A DNA stretch of 64,000 nt from Candidatus Binatus sp. (GCF_036567905.1 NZ_DATCTO010000013.1:31646-95645), one strand, 5' to 3'; shown: positions 8,663-18,068, counted from the stretch's first letter. Numbers and translations: made by a program. The notes: generated by a model from the letters alone, not told the origin.

Positions 8663-9283
8663 ATGGAACTAAACGCGAATCTGGTTAAAGAACTGCGCGA
8701 GAAGACCGGCGCCGGCATAATGGATTGCAAGCGAGCGCTGGCGGAGACGGCCGGCAATCTCGAAAAGGCCGTCGTATGGCTGCGCGAGAAGGGAATCGCC
8801 GCAGCGGCAGGCCGCGCCGGCCGGGTCGCATCCGAAGGATCGGTCGGTTCGTATATTCATGCAGGCGGCAAGCTTGGCGTGTTGATCGAAATCAATTGCG
8901 AAACCGATTTCTGCGCCAAGTCGGAAGCGTTCCAGGCGCTGGTGAAGGAACTGGCGATGCAGGTGGCGGCGGCCAATCCGCGCTGCGTGCGGCGCGAGGA
9001 GCTGTCGCCGGCCGTTATCGAGCAGGAGCGGCAGATCTACGCGTCGCAGGCCGAGGGCAAGCCGGCGGCGGTCGTGACCAAGATCGTCGATGGCAAGATC
9101 GAGAAATTTTACAAGGAAGCCTGCCTGCTCGAGCAGGCTTACGTCCGCGATCCCAACAAAACTGTCAACGATCTGCTTGGCGAGGCCGCCATCCAGATGC
9201 GTGAGAAGATCGACGTGCGCCGCTTCGTGCGCTACCAATTGGGCGAGGCGCTCGACGGCAAGGCAACCACGACGGCCGCCTGA
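8663..9283 (+). CDS. tsf: Elongation factor Ts, short form
   Basis: Nucleotide exchange factor for EF-Tu. The N-terminal UBA-like domain with [20 protein letters not shown] is canonical, and the [10 protein letters not shown] motif marks the EF-Tu contact region. At 206 residues it is clearly shorter than E. coli EF-Ts (about 280) and matches the single-core short forms seen in some other phyla. ATG 8663 has AGGA six bases upstream (8653-8656); GTG 8660 is in frame but worse placed. pyrH follows after 61 bases. Confidence 0.96.
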   Translation: MELNANLVKELREKTGAGIMDCKRALAETAGNLEKAVVWLREKGIAAAAGRAGRVASEGSVGSYIHAGGKLGVLIEINCETDFCAKSEAFQALVKELAMQVAAANPRCVRREELSPAVIEQERQIYASQAEGKPAAVVTKIVDGKIEKFYKEACLLEQAYVRDPNKTVNDLLGEAAIQMREKIDVRRFVRYQLGEALDGKATTTAA

Positions 9284-9344
9284 CGCGGGCGCATTTGCAG
9301 ACGCGACGGGGCTTCAACGGGGGCTTCGACGGGAGCTTCGAGAG

Positions 9345-10094
9345 ATGGCTGAAGTTCAAAGTGGGGTGAACGGCAAGCCGCGCTTCAACCGTATCCTGCT
9401 TAAGTTATCCGGCGAGGCGCTCGCTCCCGCGCAAGGGTCGGGACTCGATCTCGACGCGCTGGCGGAGATTGCGCTCGAAATCAAGGAAGTGGCGGCGCTC
9501 GGGGTTCAGCTCGCGCTGGTAATCGGCGCCGGCAATTTTATCCGCGGCAGCGACTACGAGGCGCGCGGGATGGATCGCTCGACCGCAGACCAGATGGGGA
9601 TGCTGGCGACGGTGATCAACGCGCTCGCGCTGCAAAACGCGCTCGAGCATGCCGGCGTGGTCACGCGGGTACTGTCGGCCATCGGGATGCAGGCGCTGTG
9701 CGAGCCGTACATCCGCCGCCGCGCCGTGCGCCATCTCGAAAAGGGCCGCGTGATCATATTCGCCGCCGGCACCGGCAATCCCTATTTCACCACCGACACG
9801 GCGGCGAGCCTGCGCGCGATGGAAATCGGTGCGGAGGTAATCCTCAAGGCGAGCCATGCGGTGGACGGCGTTTACGATCGCGACCCGATGCGCGAGCCGG
9901 GGGCCAAGCGCTTCGATCGGCTCACTTATATCGAGGTGCTGCAGAAGAACCTGAAGGTGATGGACTCGACGGCGATCTCGATGTGCATGGATAATCGCCT
10001 GCCGATCATCGTGTTCAATTTGCGTAAAGCGGGTAATATAAGAAGGGCCGTGATGGGTGAGCAAATCGGAACCCGGGTGGAGAGCGCACCGTGA
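9345..10094 (+). CDS. pyrH: UMP kinase
   Basis: Phosphorylates UMP to UDP with ATP; amino acid kinase family, bacterial type acting as a hexamer. 249 residues. LLKLSGEAL near residue 19 begins the nucleotide-binding fold; [34 protein letters not shown] and the C-terminal GT.V are diagnostic. ATG 9345 is used because the family starts here and GGGAG lies nine bases upstream; a much longer in-frame extension overlaps tsf and is a shadow. Its stop overlaps the frr start as GTGA, so the two are translationally coupled. Confidence 0.97.
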   Translation: MAEVQSGVNGKPRFNRILLKLSGEALAPAQGSGLDLDALAEIALEIKEVAALGVQLALVIGAGNFIRGSDYEARGMDRSTADQMGMLATVINALALQNALEHAGVVTRVLSAIGMQALCEPYIRRRAVRHLEKGRVIIFAAGTGNPYFTTDTAASLRAMEIGAEVILKASHAVDGVYDRDPMREPGAKRFDRLTYIEVLQKNLKVMDSTAISMCMDNRLPIIVFNLRKAGNIRRAVMGEQIGTRVESAP

Positions 10095-10654
10095 GCATGC
10101 TTACCGACACCATCGAAGACGCGCGCAAGGAAATGGACAAGACCGTGGAGGCGTTTCGCCACGAACTGGCCCGCGTCCGCACCGGCCGCGCTTCAACCGC
10201 GCTGGTGGAAAATCTGCAGGTAAATTACTACGGCGCGAAGACTCCGCTGCGGCAATTGGCCGGGTTGTCGGCGCCCGAGCCGCGCTTGATAGTGATCACG
10301 CCATACGACAAGGGCGCGATGCACGAGATTGAAAAAGCGATCCAGGCTTCGGATCTTGGCCTGATGCCGATGAACGACGGCAAGTTGATCCGGATTCCGA
10401 TCCCCGAGCTGACCGAGGAGCGCCGCAAGGAGCTGGTGAAACACGTCCGCAAAATAGGCGAGGAATTCCGCGTCGGCATCCGCAACCATCGCCGCGACGC
10501 CAACGACATGTTCAAGGAGCTGCACAAGGAAAAGCAGGCCACCGAAGACGAGATGCGATCGGGCGAGGCCAAGGTGCAGCAGTACACGACCGAGTTCATC
10601 GAGAAAATCGACAAAGTGCTGACCGCCAAAGAAGCGGAAATCATGGAGGTCTGA
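10091..10654 (+). CDS. frr: Ribosome recycling factor
   Basis: Works with EF-G to split post-termination ribosomes. 187 residues. Motifs: VRTGRAS in helix 1, [29 protein letters not shown] and the helical C-terminus. GTG 10091 overlaps the pyrH stop by four bases (GTGA) and sits about seven bases after GGAG; ATG 10097 is the alternative, two codons in. Placed as usual between pyrH and uppS. Confidence 0.97.
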   Translation: MSMLTDTIEDARKEMDKTVEAFRHELARVRTGRASTALVENLQVNYYGAKTPLRQLAGLSAPEPRLIVITPYDKGAMHEIEKAIQASDLGLMPMNDGKLIRIPIPELTEERRKELVKHVRKIGEEFRVGIRNHRRDANDMFKELHKEKQATEDEMRSGEAKVQQYTTEFIEKIDKVLTAKEAEIMEV

Positions 10655-10683
10655 GCTCGCCCGTCTGCGGCGCGCGAGCTTCG

Positions 10684-11487
10684 GTGAAACCTGAACCCCA
10701 AGTGGCCATCTCACTCCCACTGAGCGATTTCCCGAACCTGTCTCTGGATCCGTCGCGGATGCCGCGCCACGTGGCGATCGTGATGGACGGCAACGGCCGC
10801 TGGGCGAACCGGCGCGGGCTCTCGCGCCACGAGGGCCATCGGCGGGGCAAGGATTCGGTGCGCGCGGTCGTCGATGCGGCGCGCGAACTCGGCATCCCGT
10901 ACCTGACGCTGTACGCATTTTCGAGCGAGAACTGGGGCCGGCCGACCACTGAAGTCAGTTTCCTGATGCAGCTGTTCCACCGCTATCTCATCACCGAGAC
11001 CAAGCGCCTGATGAAACGCGACATCCGCGTGGTGGCTCTGGGAGATACCGAGCGGTTACCGCGGCGGGTGCGCGAGGCGTTGGCCGAGACCGTCGCGGCG
11101 ACCCGGGAAAATCGCACGATGACGGTGGCGTTGGCGTTGTCGTACGGCGGGCGCCAGGACATCGTAAACGCGGCGCGATCGATCGCGCGCGCGGTGGCGC
11201 AGGGTGCGCTTTCACCCGATCAAATCGACGAGCCGATGCTGGCGCGCGAACTGACTACCAGCGGGCTGCCCGATCCCGACCTGCTGATTCGAACCTCGGG
11301 AGAGCTGCGAATCTCCAATTTTTTTCTCTTTCAACTCGCCTACACCGAACTTTATTTCACCGACACCCTGTGGCCCGATTTCCGCGAGCGCGAATTCCTG
11401 AGCGCGATCGCCGCCTACCAGCTTCGCGAACGCCGCTTCGGCGCGATCTCGAACGGCTCCGACACCCGGCTGCGTGCTCAGAACTAG
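10684..11487 (+). CDS. uppS: Isoprenyl (undecaprenyl diphosphate) synthase
   Basis: Cis-prenyltransferase that adds isopentenyl units to farnesyl diphosphate, giving the lipid carrier for peptidoglycan. The signature VMDGNGRWA (D35 binds the diphosphate/Mg) and FSSENW are present, as are DLLIRTSGELRISNFFLFQ and the C-terminal RERRFG. The GTG at 10684 gives about 25 residues before the conserved core, a common length. The 3' end overlaps cdsA by 14 bases, linking undecaprenyl and phospholipid synthesis as in most bacteria. Confidence 0.96.
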   Translation: MKPEPQVAISLPLSDFPNLSLDPSRMPRHVAIVMDGNGRWANRRGLSRHEGHRRGKDSVRAVVDAARELGIPYLTLYAFSSENWGRPTTEVSFLMQLFHRYLITETKRLMKRDIRVVALGDTERLPRRVREALAETVAATRENRTMTVALALSYGGRQDIVNAARSIARAVAQGALSPDQIDEPMLARELTTSGLPDPDLLIRTSGELRISNFFLFQLAYTELYFTDTLWPDFREREFLSAIAAYQLRERRFGAISNGSDTRLRAQN

Positions 11488-12259
11488 GCTCCTGACAGCG
11501 GCGGTCCTGTTGCCCGCGGTGGGGGCGCTGGTAGTTTTCGCGCCGGGCTGGTTCTTCACGATTTTTATTGCGACCGCCGCAATCTGGGGACTCTACGAAG
11601 TCGCCGCGATGACCGGCGCTGTGCATATGGTCGCGATACCGCTGTTCGCCGTCGTCGGGGGCGTGCCGTTGTTCGGGCTTCTCTACGGCGGCGACGTGGG
11701 ATGGCTGGCGCCGGTGCTGGTGATCCTCATGATGCTTGCGCTGGTGGCGCGGGTCGCAGTGGCCGGCGGCGCCGGGGCATTGAGAGGCCCGCGACTGGTC
11801 TTCATTGGCGCGGCGTACGTCGGAGTTCTGTTCCCTTATTTCGCGCTGCTGCGCAACGGTTCCGGCGGCATCGACATTTTGCTGCTGGTCATCTTGTTGG
11901 TGGTAGTGAGCGACAGCGGCGCATACTTCGTCGGGAGGTATCTGGGCCGGACGAAGCTCGCGCCCAACGTCAGCCCAAATAAGACGGTCGAAGGCGCGGC
12001 GGGCGGCCTGATCGCGACGATGGCGGCCGGGTGGTTGCTGTTTCAGATACGCGGCGGGTCGTGGGATACGGGCCCGGTAGTGCTATTTTCGGCTATGATT
12101 TCCCTTCTCGCGCAGCTTGGCGATCTGGCCGGCTCGGCATTAAAGCGAGCTGCGGGAGTCAAGGACTCGGGCTGGATTTTCCCGGGGCACGGCGGTCTGC
12201 TCGATCGAACTTGTTCGCTAGTCTTCGCAGTGGTTTTCGCCTACTATTGGTCTCGTTGA
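11474..12259 (+). CDS. cdsA: Phosphatidate cytidylyltransferase
   Basis: Makes CDP-diacylglycerol from phosphatidate and CTP; integral membrane enzyme. 261 residues with about seven or eight hydrophobic segments. The C-terminal family signature is intact: SALKRAAGVKDSG, IFPGHGGLLDR, and earlier SDSGAYFVGRYLGRTKLAPN and SPNKTVEG. GTG start overlapping uppS. A hairpin spans the stop codon. In most bacteria dxr follows; here rseP follows directly. Confidence 0.95.
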   Translation: MLRTRLLTAAVLLPAVGALVVFAPGWFFTIFIATAAIWGLYEVAAMTGAVHMVAIPLFAVVGGVPLFGLLYGGDVGWLAPVLVILMMLALVARVAVAGGAGALRGPRLVFIGAAYVGVLFPYFALLRNGSGGIDILLLVILLVVVSDSGAYFVGRYLGRTKLAPNVSPNKTVEGAAGGLIATMAAGWLLFQIRGGSWDTGPVVLFSAMISLLAQLGDLAGSALKRAAGVKDSGWIFPGHGGLLDRTCSLVFAVVFAYYWSR

Positions 12260-12282
12260 TGCGGCTTTGGGAGCCGCATTTT
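12259..12282 (+). terminator. Hairpin after cdsA, possible weak terminator
   Basis: ATGCGGCT (12259-12266) and AGCCGCAT (12272-12279) form an 8-bp perfect stem with a 5-base loop, followed by TTT. The stem begins at the last base of the cdsA stop. The T-tract is short, so partial termination or attenuation before rseP is more likely. Confidence 0.45.
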
Positions 12283-12319
12283 CACGCTTTCCGCATAAGG
12301 ACTCCCGGGTAGAAACTAA

Positions 12320-13672
12320 ATGATACCGTCGATTCTATACGCGGCACTGGTCTTCGCAGTGTTGGTGGTCGTGCATGAGGCGGGACATTTCGCGATGGCG
12401 AAGAAGGTCGGCGTCCGCGTGCTGCGATTCTCGATCGGCTACCCGCCAAAAGTATTTGGAGTGCGGCGCGGCGAAACCGAGTACTCGATCGGCGCGACCC
12501 CCTTCGGCGGCTATGTCCGAATGCTGGGCGATGAAGTCGGCGAGGAACCCAAGCCTGAAGAACTCACCTTGTATCTTCACGAAATCGGGCTCGACCTGAT
12601 TGGCGCAGCGCGCGAGCCCGGCGTGGTTCAAGCCGCGTCAGGCTTCGACGACAATTTGCGCGCGCTGGCGGATCGCCTGAGCGGGCCGGGCGCCGGCGTT
12701 GCGCACAGCGTCATCGGGCGCGAGCTCAAGCCCGACGAGGCGCTCCTGCTCGACGAAGTGCGCCGCCAGCCCAAAGTTGACGACGCGATCAAAACGCTGG
12801 CGGAACATTCTCCCGCCAAGCTGGCCGAGGCGTACTGCAAGCGGGCGTTCCCGACTCAGCCGCTCGGCAAGCGCGTTCTGATAGTGCTGGCGGGACCGCT
12901 GGCGAATATTATCTTCGCGCCGATTCTGCTCACATTGGTTTTCATGACCGGGGTGCCGGAGTTGTTGCCGGTCGTCGGCAAGACCACCAACAATCTCCCG
13001 GCGGCCAAGGCCGGACTTCGCGCGGGCGACCGGATTCTCGCGGTTGACGGCCGGCCGATGGAAAGCTGGGCCGATTTCTCCAAGACGGTGAAGGCGGGAG
13101 ACGGCTCTGCGATCAAGCTGGAAATTGATCGGCAGCAGCAGGGCACGTCCGCGCGCAGCACGATCGTCATCAAGCCGACCCGGCTCGATCAGAAGACCAT
13201 TTATGGCACCAACGCGACCACCTGGGTAATCGGAGTGCAGCCGCGCGGCGACGAGATAACCAAGCAGTACGGTCCGTTCGGCGCGGTGAAAGAAGCGGGC
13301 GAAACCTCGGTCGAGATGACCTACCAGATGGTGGTCGGAATCGCCAGTATCTTCAGCGGCAGTACGCCCGTGCGCGAGGCGCTCGGCGGACCGATCATGA
13401 TCGCGCAGATGGCCGGCAAGGAGGCGCGTGAGGGATTCGCGAACCTCGCAATGTTTACCGTGATGCTGAGCCTCGAGCTCGGCATCATAAATCTGCTGCC
13501 GGTGCCGCTGCTCGACGGAGGGCATCTGCTGTTCTTCATCTTCGAGGGCGCGCGCGGCAAGCCGCTCGAACTTCGCTACCGGGAGGCGATGCTCCAGGTG
13601 GGACTGTTCTTGCTCGTGGCATTGATGGCGTTTGTAATTTTCAATGATATCTCGCGTATTGTGCAGGGTTAA
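12320..13672 (+). CDS. rseP: RIP zinc metalloprotease RseP with enlarged cytoplasmic insert
   Basis: Site-2 intramembrane protease that cleaves anti-sigma factors and remnant signal peptides. Zinc site HEAGH (H19, E20, H23) in the first membrane helix and LLDGGH (D399) near the C-terminus are intact. A membrane-associated loop (EYSIGATPFGGYVRMLGDE) is followed by an unusual stretch, about residues 73-175, before AFPTQPLGKRVLIVLAGPLAN; E. coli RseP has only about 15 residues there. The insert is charged, helix-prone and probably cytoplasmic. One PDZ domain (about 215-290) lies in the periplasm. 450 residues. dxr, usually just upstream, is absent. Its end overlaps the following tsaB frame. Confidence 0.93.
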   Translation: MIPSILYAALVFAVLVVVHEAGHFAMAKKVGVRVLRFSIGYPPKVFGVRRGETEYSIGATPFGGYVRMLGDEVGEEPKPEELTLYLHEIGLDLIGAAREPGVVQAASGFDDNLRALADRLSGPGAGVAHSVIGRELKPDEALLLDEVRRQPKVDDAIKTLAEHSPAKLAEAYCKRAFPTQPLGKRVLIVLAGPLANIIFAPILLTLVFMTGVPELLPVVGKTTNNLPAAKAGLRAGDRILAVDGRPMESWADFSKTVKAGDGSAIKLEIDRQQQGTSARSTIVIKPTRLDQKTIYGTNATTWVIGVQPRGDEITKQYGPFGAVKEAGETSVEMTYQMVVGIASIFSGSTPVREALGGPIMIAQMAGKEAREGFANLAMFTVMLSLELGIINLLPVPLLDGGHLLFFIFEGARGKPLELRYREAMLQVGLFLLVALMAFVIFNDISRIVQG

Positions 13673-14465
13673 TCGGCTGCTCGAACAGACGGCCGCGACG
13701 CGGCCGGTCCTGGGACTCGACACCTCCACTCCAATCGCAAGCCTCGCCCTGATTGCTCACGGGACAGTCGCCGCGTCCGTGGCACGGTCCGTGACCTCGC
13801 ATGGCGCCGCATTGCCGGGCGCCGTCGACGAACTTCTGAGCGCGGCGGGACTGGCGATTGGCGCCCTCGGCGCAATCGCGGTCGGGACCGGGCCCGGATC
13901 GTTCACGGGACTTCGCATCGGGTTGAGCTACGCCAAGGGAATCGCGATGGCGTCGCGATGTGCACTGGTCGGCGTGCCCAGTTTCGACGCGATGGCGTTA
14001 GCCGCGCTGGAGCGCAACAATACCGATCCAGGCGGGTTGGTCTGCGTGGTTGTGGACGCTCGAAAAGGCGAAGTTTACGCGGCCCTTTACCGGGTCGTGG
14101 CCGATGGGCTAGAGAAATTGTCAGAGGAACTGGTAATCGCGCTGGAACGCCTGGCATCGCGCATCACCGAGGACGTCATGCTCGTCGGTGACCAAAGAGC
14201 GAAGGAAGCGGCGGCCCTTGTGGAATCGCGCGGCCATAGGGTGGCGCTTTGCGAAACAGGGACGCTCGATTTGCGCGGAGTTTGCGTCGCGGCGATTGGC
14301 GGGGCGCGGTTTGCCCGTGGTGAAACGGATCGCGCGGCTTCGCTGGAGCCGCTATATATCAGAACGCCGGAGGCCACGTTCAAGCCCACTAAGAAAAATC
14401 CGGCGGACATAGGCACGGAGGGCGTATGGAGCATCGAGAGGAAGAACTCATTCGGCAGCATCTGA
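13644..14465 (+). CDS. tsaB: tRNA threonylcarbamoyladenosine protein TsaB
   Basis: Partner and scaffold of TsaD in making t6A at position 37 of ANN-decoding tRNAs. ASKHA fold: VLGLDTSTPIASLAL at the N-terminus and VGTGPGSFTGLRIGLSYAKG are diagnostic. The ATG at 13644 overlaps rseP by 29 bases and adds about 20 residues before the fold; an internal TTG at 13659 or a later codon could be the real start. The last 40 bases overlap a YdcH-like gene. 273 residues is slightly long for the family, partly because of the C-terminal tail. Confidence 0.9.
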   Translation: MISRVLCRVNRLLEQTAATRPVLGLDTSTPIASLALIAHGTVAASVARSVTSHGAALPGAVDELLSAAGLAIGALGAIAVGTGPGSFTGLRIGLSYAKGIAMASRCALVGVPSFDAMALAALERNNTDPGGLVCVVVDARKGEVYAALYRVVADGLEKLSEELVIALERLASRITEDVMLVGDQRAKEAAALVESRGHRVALCETGTLDLRGVCVAAIGGARFARGETDRAASLEPLYIRTPEATFKPTKKNPADIGTEGVWSIERKNSFGSI

Positions 14466-14656
14466 ACCACGACGAGGAACTGAGAGGCCTCTACACGCAG
14501 CATCAAGAGCTGAAACAAAAGCTCGAAGTTTTCAGAAATAAGCTTTACCTGACCAACGAAGAGGAAATCGAAGAAAAGCGGATCCAGAAGCTTAAGCTCG
14601 CCTCGAAAGACCGCATGATGGCGATTCTCGGCCGCTATCAACAAGAGGCTCGCTGA
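14426..14656 (+). CDS. YdcH-like small coiled-coil protein (DUF465)
   Basis: 76 residues, almost entirely charged helix: ELIRQHLNHDEELRGLYTQH, LKQKLEVFRNKLYLTNEEE and KRIQKLKLASKDRMMAIL. This matches the DUF465/YdcH family, whose members are short helical hairpins of unknown role. GGAGG about six bases before ATG 14426 supports the start even though the gene begins inside tsaB. Translational coupling to tsaB is likely. Confidence 0.75.
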   Translation: MEHREEELIRQHLNHDEELRGLYTQHQELKQKLEVFRNKLYLTNEEEIEEKRIQKLKLASKDRMMAILGRYQQEAR

Positions 14657-14695
14657 CGCCACCGGCCCGGGCCATGAGCGCGCGCACTCCACCCC

Positions 14696-15226
14696 ATGAC
14701 AAGTCATACAATATCGGTTCTGGTTGAAAACGAATTCGGCGTGCTCGCACGCGTGGCCGGGCTGTTTTCGGGCCGCGGCTTTAACATCGAGTCACTGACC
14801 GTCAACGAGGATCCGCTCGATCCGACGGTGTCGAGGATCGTGCTGGTGACCTTTGGCGACGATCAGATCGTCGAGCAGATCAACAAGCAGCTCAACAAGC
14901 TCGTCTCCGTCATCAAGGTAGCCGACTTCAAGGACGTCGAGACGCTCGAGCGCGAGATGGTGATCGTCAAGGTCGCGGTGGACGAGCGCACGCGCTCCGA
15001 GCTCGACTCGATCGTAGCCGCGTTTCGCGCCCATGTAATCGATATCGGCCCGCGCGCAATCACCGTCGAGTTGACGGGCGACTCCGAAAAGATCAAAGCC
15101 TTCATCGCGATCGTGCGCCCGCTCGGAATCAAGGAAGTCGTCCGTTCGGGCAAAGTCGCGATGGCGCGCTCGGTCCAGCTGAGCCACGATAATCATCAGA
15201 GTCGCCGAGCACGCGAAGCTGAATAA
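14696..15226 (+). CDS. ilvN: Acetolactate synthase small (regulatory) subunit
   Basis: ACT-domain regulatory subunit that confers valine feedback on acetolactate synthase. The ACT domain spans about residues 1-80 (TISVLVENEFGVLARVAGLF, GRGFNIESLTV), and the C-terminal ACT-like domain continues to about 160. 176 residues. The catalytic partner ilvB is not in the window and is not upstream, where it usually lies. ilvC follows after 33 bases. Confidence 0.96.
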   Translation: MTSHTISVLVENEFGVLARVAGLFSGRGFNIESLTVNEDPLDPTVSRIVLVTFGDDQIVEQINKQLNKLVSVIKVADFKDVETLEREMVIVKVAVDERTRSELDSIVAAFRAHVIDIGPRAITVELTGDSEKIKAFIAIVRPLGIKEVVRSGKVAMARSVQLSHDNHQSRRAREAE

Positions 15227-15259
15227 TCTGACAGCGAGAAAATTCGGGAGAGCATTCAA

Positions 15260-16276
15260 ATGAAGGTTTATTACGACCGCGACGCGGACCTGTCCGCGCT
15301 CAAAGGCAAGAAAATCGCGGTCATTGGCTTTGGAAGCCAGGGACATGCCCACGCGCTCAACCTGCGCGACAGCGGGATGGACGTATGCGTCGGGCTGGGC
15401 GCCAGCTCGCCGTCGCGCGAAAAAGCCAAAAAGCAGGGCCTGCCGGTGTTCGACACCGCCGACGCCGCCAAGCGCGCCGACGTGATCATGATGCTGGTGC
15501 CCGACGAGATGGGCTCGGAGATTTATGCGGCGGAGATTGCCCCCCATCTCACCAAGGGCAAGTACCTGGCCTTCGGCCACGGCTTCAACATCCATTTCAA
15601 ATTCATCAAGCCGCCCGCCGACGTCAATGTCTTCATGATCGCGCCCAAGGGACCCGGTCATCTGGTGCGCTCCGAATACACCAAGGGCCGCGGCGTGCCG
15701 TGCCTGCTCGCCGTGCAACAGGATCCGTCGGGCGACACTACCAAGGTCGGGCTCGCGTACGGCAGCGCGATCGGCGGCGGCCGCGCGGCGATTATCGAAA
15801 CCTCGTTCAAGGAAGAAACCGAAACCGACCTGTTCGGCGAGCAGTCCGTCCTCTGTGGCGGACTTACCGAACTCATCCGCGCCGGTTACGAGACGCTGGT
15901 CGAGGCCGGCTACGCGCCCGAGATGGCGTACTTCGAGTGCCTGCATGAAGTGAAGCTGATCGTGGACCTGATCTACGAGGGCGGAATCTCGAACATGCGC
16001 TACTCGATCAGCAACACCGCCGAGTACGGCGACATGACGCGCGGCAATAAGGTGGTGGGCGCTGCGTCGCGCGCGGCAATGAAACAGATCCTGGCCGACA
16101 TCCAGTCCGGCAAGTTCGCCAACGAATGGATCGCCGACTACAAAGCGGGGCTGCCGCGTTTCCGCGAGCTGCGCAAGGAAGCCGCGGCGCATCCGATCGA
16201 AGAGGTCGGACGCAAGCTGCGCGCGTTCATGCCGTGGCTCGCGAGCGATCGGCTGGTCGATAAGTCGAAGAACTGA
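15260..16276 (+). CDS. ilvC: Ketol-acid reductoisomerase, class I
   Basis: Converts acetolactate or acetohydroxybutyrate to the dihydroxy acids of valine and isoleucine synthesis using NADPH and Mg2+. 338 residues, the short class I form. Motifs: [18 protein letters not shown] (dinucleotide binding), [18 protein letters not shown], and the knotted C-terminal domain with [14 protein letters not shown] and [15 protein letters not shown] lies eight bases before ATG 15260. psd starts only six bases after the stop, so the genes form one operon. Confidence 0.98.
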   Translation: MKVYYDRDADLSALKGKKIAVIGFGSQGHAHALNLRDSGMDVCVGLGASSPSREKAKKQGLPVFDTADAAKRADVIMMLVPDEMGSEIYAAEIAPHLTKGKYLAFGHGFNIHFKFIKPPADVNVFMIAPKGPGHLVRSEYTKGRGVPCLLAVQQDPSGDTTKVGLAYGSAIGGGRAAIIETSFKEETETDLFGEQSVLCGGLTELIRAGYETLVEAGYAPEMAYFECLHEVKLIVDLIYEGGISNMRYSISNTAEYGDMTRGNKVVGAASRAAMKQILADIQSGKFANEWIADYKAGLPRFRELRKEAAAHPIEEVGRKLRAFMPWLASDRLVDKSKN

Positions 16277-16282
16277 ACCGCC

Positions 16283-16981
16283 GTGGCGGGCGAAACCGAC
16301 AGCGGGCGCCCGGCGCCGGGCGCCGTTCTCGCGCGCATCGCAGGCGCGATCGGAATAGCGGCCGAAGGCGCGGCGCTGTCGCTCGGATTGGCGGTAGTTG
16401 GGATCATACTCATTGCGCTGGGCCTCAAGTCGCCGGGTGCGATCCTGCTACTGGTCGCAATCCCGATTGCGCTTTTCTTTCGCGATCCCGATCGCTATCC
16501 GACGCGCACCGAAAACGTCGTGATCTCAGGCGCCGACGGCAAAATCACAGATATTTCCGACGTCTCCTTTCCGGGCTCGACCGGCCGGCTCTGCCATCGG
16601 GTGTCGGTGTTCATGTCGCCGCTCAACGTCCACGTGAACCGCGCGCCGGTGGGCGGCGAGGTAACCAGGGTCGAGCACACCGCGGGCGAGTTCCGCGCCG
16701 CGTTTCGCGATGACGCCAGCGAGCACAATGAGCGCAATCTGATCGCGATGACGGACGCGTCGGGCCGCATGTTCGGGATGCTGCAGGTGGCCGGATATCT
16801 CGCCCGGCGAATAGTTTGCCGGCTCCGCGCGCGTGATAGAATACAGCCGGGTCAGCGGATAGGGCTTATCATGTTCGGAAGCCGCGTCGATCATTTTTTT
16901 CCGTCTGAGTACCGGGTCACGGTGTCGTTGGGACAACGCGTGCGCGCCGGAGAATCCATTATCGGAGCAATCGAGCAATGA
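16283..16981 (+). CDS. psd: Phosphatidylserine decarboxylase, short PsdA-type
   Basis: Makes phosphatidylethanolamine from phosphatidylserine. 232 residues, the short archaeal-like form found next to pssA in many bacteria. The N-terminal third is hydrophobic (about 18-68); then RDPDRYPTRTENVVISGADGK, SPLNVHVNRAPVGGEV and the maturation site GLIMFGSRVDHF, where cleavage before the Ser would create the pyruvoyl group. GTG start. The stop overlaps the pssA ATG by four bases. Confidence 0.93.
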   Translation: MAGETDSGRPAPGAVLARIAGAIGIAAEGAALSLGLAVVGIILIALGLKSPGAILLLVAIPIALFFRDPDRYPTRTENVVISGADGKITDISDVSFPGSTGRLCHRVSVFMSPLNVHVNRAPVGGEVTRVEHTAGEFRAAFRDDASEHNERNLIAMTDASGRMFGMLQVAGYLARRIVCRLRARDRIQPGQRIGLIMFGSRVDHFFPSEYRVTVSLGQRVRAGESIIGAIEQ

Positions 16982-17898
16982 GCCGCAATTCCCGCCGCTC
17001 GCGCGAAGAGCGCGCGCGGATGGAGCTCTATTCAGGTCAGGGCCGCGAGCCGGGCCTCAAAACGGAAGGCCCGCTGCGCCGCGGCGTGTTCCTGCTGCCC
17101 GCGACGATCACCTCGATCGGCCTGCTGTCGGGCTTCTACTCGATAGTCTCCGCGGTGAGCGGACACTTCGAGGTGGCCGCCGTGATGATCGTGATCGCGT
17201 TCGTGTGCGACGGACTCGACGGGCGCATCGCTCGCGCGTCGCGCACCTCGAGCCAGTTCGGCGTCGAGTATGACAGTCTCTCCGACGTAGTCGCCTTCGG
17301 CGTCGCACCCGCGATGCTGGTCTATTCGTGGGCGCTGAAACCGATCGGTTCGCTCGGAATCGGCGTCAGCGGACTGTTCGTGCTGTGCTCGGCGTTGCGC
17401 CTGGCGCGCTTCAACGTACAGACCGCGACCGCGGACAAGAGCCGTTTCGTCGGCCTGCCCGTGCCCGGCGCAGCCGTGATGATTTCCGGGCTCGCGCTCG
17501 CCTACAGCTACTTCGAAATCGATGCGCCGCGCACGCTGTGTACCTTCATGGTGCCGATCACGCTTGCGCTCGGCGGGCTGATGATCTCGCGCGTGCCCTA
17601 CCCCAGCTTCAAGGCGGTCAAGCTTGAAAAACGCGCGCAGATCGAACTGGTCATCACGATGATGGTGTTCGCCGCGATGCTGTTCGCGATGCCGCAGCTC
17701 ACCGCCTTTTTGCTCTCGACTGCATACGTGCTGTCGGGTCCTGCGCTGATGCTGCGCGGCGAACGGCTGAGCGCCAAAGTTTCGGTGCTGCGCCCGGTCC
17801 CGCCCGCCAAGCCTCAAGAGGCTAACGGCGCTGCGGCTCAAGGCGGCGCCGCCCCAGGCGTCAGCGGTCTCCGCGAGCATCCACGCGGGCAACAATAG
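16978..17898 (+). CDS. pssA: CDP-diacylglycerol-serine O-phosphatidyltransferase
   Basis: Makes phosphatidylserine from CDP-diacylglycerol and serine in the inner membrane. The CDP-alcohol phosphotransferase motif is complete: DGLDGRIARASRTSSQFG followed by EYDSLSDV, giving DG..AR....G...D...D. About eight membrane helices. 306 residues, with a basic cytoplasmic N-terminus and a hydrophilic Pro/Ala-rich C-terminal tail of about 40 residues. It is coupled to psd by an ATGA overlap, and its substrate comes from CdsA encoded 5 kb upstream. The leucine attenuator begins shortly downstream. Confidence 0.95.
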   Translation: MSRNSRRSREERARMELYSGQGREPGLKTEGPLRRGVFLLPATITSIGLLSGFYSIVSAVSGHFEVAAVMIVIAFVCDGLDGRIARASRTSSQFGVEYDSLSDVVAFGVAPAMLVYSWALKPIGSLGIGVSGLFVLCSALRLARFNVQTATADKSRFVGLPVPGAAVMISGLALAYSYFEIDAPRTLCTFMVPITLALGGLMISRVPYPSFKAVKLEKRAQIELVITMMVFAAMLFAMPQLTAFLLSTAYVLSGPALMLRGERLSAKVSVLRPVPPAKPQEANGAAAQGGAAPGVSGLREHPRGQQ

Positions 17899-17945
17899 AG
17901 CGCTTGGCCGGCACAACCCGGTCCTTTGCGCCATCGACGACCGCC

Positions 17946-17975
17946 TTGACTGGCGTCTGGCCCCCCGCTTAGAAT
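17946..17975 (+). promoter_or_regulatory. Promoter of the leuA attenuator
   Basis: TTGACT -35 (17946-17951), 18-base spacer and TAGAAT -10 (17970-17975), the best-looking promoter in this part of the window. Transcription would start at about 17982, only three bases before the leader peptide ATG. Confidence 0.7.
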
Positions 17976-17984
17976 CCCTACACG

Positions 17985-18068
17985 ATGTATTGCAACCTGC
18001 TACCGGAGCTGCTGCTGAGCCTGGCCCTTACCGGGGCCCACGCCAGACGCGCGTCCGGACAGGTCTAA
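17985..18068 (+). CDS. leuL: leu operon leader peptide
   Basis: A 27-codon open frame from ATG 17985 to TAA 18066-18068, directly after a strong promoter and before a terminator and leuA. It has seven Leu residues (5, 6, 9, 10, 11, 13, 15), including the run NLLPELLLSLAL; the codons are mostly CTG with one CTA and one CTT. This is the classical sensing element of transcription attenuation: ribosomes stall at Leu codons when charged tRNA-Leu is scarce. With transcription starting near 17982, the peptide would be translated from an almost leaderless 5' end. Confidence 0.8.
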   Translation: MYCNLLPELLLSLALTGAHARRASGQV

